Part shown: one piece after another, positions 6,372-8,810 of the stretch
Layout of the letters: each line of letters begins with the position of its first letter
Position numbering within the stretch: the first letter of the stretch is position 1
Origin: JAHJDO01 sp030671985 [NCBI: bacterium]
GTDB lineage: Bacteria; JAHJDO01
DNA length: 8,810 nucleotides
Direction of reading: 5' to 3'
Assembly: GCA_030671985.1 (NCBI GenBank)
Contig: DAOVHI010000055.1
Location: forward strand, 1 to 8,810
Made by a program: the position numbers and the translations under genes
Notes under the pieces: model-generated
What the model was told of the DNA's origin: nothing
The model's input: only the letters and a program-made list of their open reading frames with translations
Database searches by the model: none

Positions 6372-7397
6372 ATGAAACAGAAAGCACATGCATGGGTTGC
6401 CTTAAGGGCATTCAAATTAATAGATGATTTAGGAAAAGCGCCAAAGTTAGTTGAACTGCTTTCATGGTATCTTTCTGATGCTTGGGAAGGCGCATGGCTG
6501 CCGGATACGCTTATAGTAGATATGAGTTATGGCCATATTTTTAAGATGGATAGCGATCCTGCAAAAATTGGAGAGAAAGTAATAGGAGACAGATTTAAGA
6601 TTTCTTATAGAGAACTTGATAGAAAGCTGAGAGGAAAACGCCTTTGCCTGAACTATATTAAGGATTCAGAGGAATTAAAGAAACCATATAAGTCCCCTGA
6701 TGAAGGCGGGCAGCTACCGCAAAGAGTAATTGCTCTAAGTCATTCTATAAGCGACATGTTAAAGTTAAGCGATTTTCCATTGGCGCTTTATGCCAGAAAG
6801 AAAACACCAAGGGCTTATAAAAAAGACCTCTCTGCTCAAAATATTCAAAGTCTTTCCTTGTCTCCAAATTTCTCGGCAAGACATATAGCCCTTACCTTTT
6901 TCCTTCTCTCTCATTATATTTGCGATGCTCACATGCCATTACATTGTGATTTTAGGGATTTTAGTAGCAGGTATTCCAAGAGAAGGCTGCCTACAAAACT
7001 TCATCCCTCTATTGAGAAGAAATGGGAAACCTGTTTTCCAGATAAAGATGTGTTAGCCCTTCATAAATACAGTAAAATCTCAATAGATAAGGCAGTGGCA
7101 AAATTACCCAGAGGCTCTTTGCTTGAAATAGACAGCAATAAAAAATATGCCTTAAGTACAAAGAAAAGACAATTATCCACTATTAAGCATAACGAAGAAA
7201 GAGAAATGAATTATGTAACAAAGGTTTCTTATGCAGCAGCAAGAAAATGGATTGATAAACCTTATAAAGATGTGAATGAATTAATAAGAAAAGATTCTGA
7301 AGAATTTAAAGAAGTAACCAACTTCATATTCCATGATGCAGTTGAGTGCGTGGCAAGAGTCTGGCTAAAGGCATGGGAGAGATTTGTTGGCAGATGA
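6372..7397 (+). CDS. Zinc-dependent phospholipase C / S1-P1 nuclease-like protein, no signal peptide
   Basis: A 341-residue, largely helical protein with the metal-ligand pattern of the zinc-dependent phospholipase C and S1/P1 nuclease fold. The signature is HYICDAHMPLH at 181-191: H181, D185 and H191 have the +4 and +10 spacing of H118/D122/H128 in Bacillus PC-PLC and H116/D120/H126 in P1 nuclease. The other ligands appear in order: H6, D45 (WLPD), H55 (YGH), then H211 and E215 (LHPSIE, the +4 H/E pair of PC-PLC; P1 has H/D). The H6-D45 spacing equals that of P1. These families are normally secreted and use the amino group of mature Trp1 as a zinc ligand; here no signal peptide exists and H6 is five residues from the initiator Met. 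Hydrolysis of phospholipid headgroups or nucleic acid phosphodiesters is possible; the substrate is unknown. An AGGAG at 6359-6363, 8 nt upstream, supports the start. Residues 230-310 are lysine-rich and unlike the family. Last gene of the operon, 52 nt after the phosphodiesterase. Confidence 0.8.
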   Translation: MKQKAHAWVALRAFKLIDDLGKAPKLVELLSWYLSDAWEGAWLPDTLIVDMSYGHIFKMDSDPAKIGEKVIGDRFKISYRELDRKLRGKRLCLNYIKDSEELKKPYKSPDEGGQLPQRVIALSHSISDMLKLSDFPLALYARKKTPRAYKKDLSAQNIQSLSLSPNFSARHIALTFFLLSHYICDAHMPLHCDFRDFSSRYSKRRLPTKLHPSIEKKWETCFPDKDVLALHKYSKISIDKAVAKLPRGSLLEIDSNKKYALSTKKRQLSTIKHNEEREMNYVTKVSYAAARKWIDKPYKDVNELIRKDSEEFKEVTNFIFHDAVECVARVWLKAWERFVGR

Positions 7398-7448
7398 TTG
7401 AGAAGCTTTTAAATAGGTTAAGTGATTGGGAGTGAAAAGATTAGGAAA

Positions 7449-7643
7449 ATAAAGGGACAAAAAATTATAATTTCTTAATACCCTACTCTTCCACTTTAGC
7501 CAGGAAGAGCACAAAAGATAGATAGCAAGGATTTGCGGAAGAATATGGGCAAGGGTGCATAGGTTCTATGAGACTCAGGTGGGATGTGGACACGTGGCAG
7601 TTCAAGAATAAAGTGGGACAAATATTTTGAGTTATTTCAATCA
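7449..7643. repeat. Degenerate direct repeat (AATAAAG..GGGACAAA) about 160 bp apart
   Basis: AATAAAGGGACAAA (7449-7462) recurs as AATAAAGTGGGACAAA (near 7609-7624), with weaker similarity for roughly 20 further bases on the downstream side (both continue AT-rich with shared T-runs). GGGACA-type ends around short non-coding segments recall repeat elements mobilised by REP-type Y1 transposases, but no transposase lies in the window. Only the two-copy similarity is observed; the mobile-element reading is speculative. Confidence 0.3.
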
Positions 7644-7709
7644 TGCTAGGACTTTTAAAACCCCTTAATCCTCTGTTGAAAAATAAAAAAAGCATATGAT
7701 TGATAGTTA

Positions 7710-7718
7710 TGATACAAT
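7710..7718 (+). promoter_or_regulatory. Candidate extended -10 promoter of the SIR2 gene
   Basis: TGATACAAT is an extended -10 (TGn plus TACAAT, 5/6). There is no good -35 at 17 nt, which an extended -10 can tolerate. Transcription would begin near 7725, leaving a leader of about 40 nt with a weak AAAGAG ribosome site (7751-7756) before the ATG at 7764. An alternative pairing, TTGATA (7700-7705) with TATTAT (7721-7726), has a short 15-nt spacer. Confidence 0.35.
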
Positions 7719-7763
7719 GTTATTATATGAATATAAACCAATTTTTATACAAAGAGAAAAAAT

Positions 7764-8810
7764 ATGGGTAATACGCACGATTCAATAAGACACTTAGAAT
7801 ATCTTAGACAATCATTGTCACAAGATAAAAAGCCAATAGGTTTTTTTATATCTTCTGGGTGTCCTCTTGCTGTATCAATACCTGATGGTAAAGGACCTTT
7901 AATCCCTGATGTTGCAGGGCTTACTAAATGGGTAAATAGTGAATTAAAAAAAGACGACAAATATAAACTTCTTATAGCTGAATTAGTAAAAGCAAAGAAA
8001 AACATTAATAATATTGAAGATATTTTAAGTTTTATCAGAGGATTATTGCAAGTAGCAAAAGGTGGTGATGTTAGAGGATTTAACGAAAAGGATCTAATCG
8101 CTTTAGAAACAAAAGTCTGTGAAAGAATAGTTGAAAAAATGAATGTTCCATTGCCTAATCAAGAAACTCCATTTCATGAACTTACTACGTGGATAAGTTC
8201 TATAGATCGGGAAATTCCAATTGAAATCTTTACTACAAACTATGATATGTTAATAGAACAGGCATTAGAAGATATAGAAGTCCCATATTTCGATGGTTTT
8301 GTTGGATCCAGAAGATCCTTTTTTGATTTAAGAGCTGTAACGGATAATTTAATACCTAAACATTGGACAAGATTATGGAAGATACATGGATCAATTAACT
8401 GGTATCAGGACGGACCTGAAGGTCAAGAAAAAGTTTATAGATCTTCTGAAATCAAAAAAGATGCTTCACATCTAATTCATCCATCTCATTTAAAATATGA
8501 ACAAAGTCGAAAAATGCCATACCTAGCATTAATTGACCAATTGAGTAAGTTTATCAGACAAAAATCTTCTCTATTAATAATTTCCGGTTATTCCTTTTCG
8601 GATGAGCATTTGAATTATACTATAACAGATTCTCTTAAAGCAAATCCTACGGCAATGGTCTTAGGTTTAATGTACGAATCTTTTTATGTTAAGAATGACA
8701 AGGATGAATTAGTTGCAAGATACCCCAAAGCATACAAATTGACAGAGAGTCAACATAATTTGAATCTATGGACTTTTGATAAAGCAATTATAGGAACTAA
8801 TACAGGTGAT
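7764..8810 (+). CDS. SIR2-domain protein, probable anti-phage NADase (5' part; C-terminus beyond window)
   Basis: An open frame of 349 codons runs from the ATG at 7764 to the right edge without a stop, so the 3' end is missing. The protein has the bacterial SIR2-like (SIR2_2 type) pattern: a nucleotide-binding loop at about 25-53 (GFFISSGCPLAVSIPD, then PLIPDVAGLT), FTTNYDMLIEQALE at 156-169 with candidate catalytic N159, KIHGSINW at 206-213 with candidate catalytic H208, and ISGYSFSDEHLN at 273-284, a hallmark of SIR2-like defence proteins. Such proteins hydrolyse NAD+ after phage infection in systems such as SIR2-HerA, Dsr and SIR2-pAgo; a stand-alone SIR2 is also possible. The binding loop reads ISSGC where relatives commonly have a GAG-type motif, so NAD binding may differ. 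No signal peptide; cytoplasmic. Weak ribosome site AAAGAG 7 nt before the ATG. It has its own upstream promoter candidate and is unrelated to the operon before it. Family call firm, system type inferred. Confidence 0.85.
   Translation, partial: MGNTHDSIRHLEYLRQSLSQDKKPIGFFISSGCPLAVSIPDGKGPLIPDVAGLTKWVNSELKKDDKYKLLIAELVKAKKNINNIEDILSFIRGLLQVAKGGDVRGFNEKDLIALETKVCERIVEKMNVPLPNQETPFHELTTWISSIDREIPIEIFTTNYDMLIEQALEDIEVPYFDGFVGSRRSFFDLRAVTDNLIPKHWTRLWKIHGSINWYQDGPEGQEKVYRSSEIKKDASHLIHPSHLKYEQSRKMPYLALIDQLSKFIRQKSSLLIISGYSFSDEHLNYTITDSLKANPTAMVLGLMYESFYVKNDKDELVARYPKAYKLTESQHNLNLWTFDKAIIGTNTGD

Larger units (their letters stand above)
7398..7763. other. Intergenic region without a credible gene; repeat-like remnant
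   Basis: No frame on either strand looks like a real protein. The stretch holds an approximate direct repeat near 7454 and 7617, a 7-bp inverted repeat CTCTTCC/GGAAGAG (7486-7492 and 7503-7509) without a T-run, the 12-nt palindrome AAATTATAATTT (7462-7473), and a loose inverted repeat TCAATCATGCT / AGCATATGATTGA (7637-7647 and 7691-7703). The middle, about 7500-7615, looks less AT-rich than its surroundings. It could be a decayed mobile or intergenic repeat element separating the sulfate/phosphoesterase operon from the SIR2 gene. No clear intrinsic terminator for the operon was found. Confidence 0.5.

Noticed and set aside
7394-7435. Mini-frame overlapping the stop of the zinc phospholipase-like gene (13 codons, MIEKLLNRLSDWE)
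   Set aside because: The ATGA overlap looks like coupling, but the frame stops after 13 codons, has no ribosome site of its own and no recognisable product.
7486-7509. CTCTTCC/GGAAGAG stem-loop considered as the operon terminator
   Set aside because: A 7-bp stem with a 10-nt loop, about 90 nt past the last stop codon and without a following T-run; it does not meet the pattern of an intrinsic terminator.
7483-7695. Minus-strand open frame of 70 codons in the intergenic region
   Set aside because: Its translation is rich in Cys, Pro, Ser and Phe without any fold-like pattern, and no ribosome site precedes it. It is treated as chance within a repeat-like region.
7745-8005. Minus-strand open frame of 86 codons
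   Set aside because: It is antisense to the start of the SIR2 frame, which carries clear family motifs.
1-8810. tRNA, rRNA, CRISPR array or intact insertion sequence
   Set aside because: The reading showed no cloverleaf-like gene, no regularly spaced repeats and no transposase on either strand.

Overview
The window is AT-rich bacterial DNA. It reads as one five-gene forward operon (about 1260-7397), flanked by a divergent gene cut by the left edge and a defence-type gene cut by the right edge. The gene set (short two-subunit ATP sulfurylase, anchored phosphodiesterase, TPR protein with an N-terminal membrane anchor) suggests a Gram-negative anaerobe-like bacterium. An uncultured low-GC lineage such as Omnitrophota is a guess from family resemblance only; nothing here fixes the taxon.

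Layout. (1) 1-1052, minus strand: the first 350 codons of a membrane-anchored TPR-like protein, with no stop before the edge. (2) 1053-1259: divergent intergenic region with two overlapping perfect inverted repeats sharing one arm, just upstream of a good promoter for the forward operon. (3) 1260-4165: cysD, a TauE/SafE-family permease and a compact cysN, nearly gapless. CysD and CysN together make ATP sulfurylase (sulfate + ATP to APS), and the permease between them probably moves sulfate, sulfite or a related anion. (4) 4196-7397: two phosphoesterase-type genes, an anchored alkaline-phosphatase-superfamily phosphodiesterase and a zinc-dependent phospholipase C / S1-P1 nuclease-like protein without a signal peptide. 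(5) 7398-7763: 366 bp without a credible gene, holding a degenerate direct repeat and the likely promoter of the next gene. (6) 7764-8810: the first 349 codons of a SIR2-domain protein of the type seen in NAD-depleting anti-phage systems; any partner gene lies beyond the window.

How the genes fit together: the first three form a sulfate uptake and activation module. No APS kinase (cysC), APS/PAPS reductase (cysH or aprAB) or sulfotransferase is visible, so the fate of APS cannot be read here. The two phosphoesterases follow on the same strand after gaps of 30 and 52 nt and may be co-transcribed. A link between sulfate activation and phospholipid or phosphodiester turnover is an inference. The most interesting points are the overlapping palindromes at the sulfate promoter, the leaderless zinc phospholipase-like protein with a complete ligand set, the internal Shine-Dalgarno and second start in the phosphodiesterase gene, and the truncated SIR2 defence gene.
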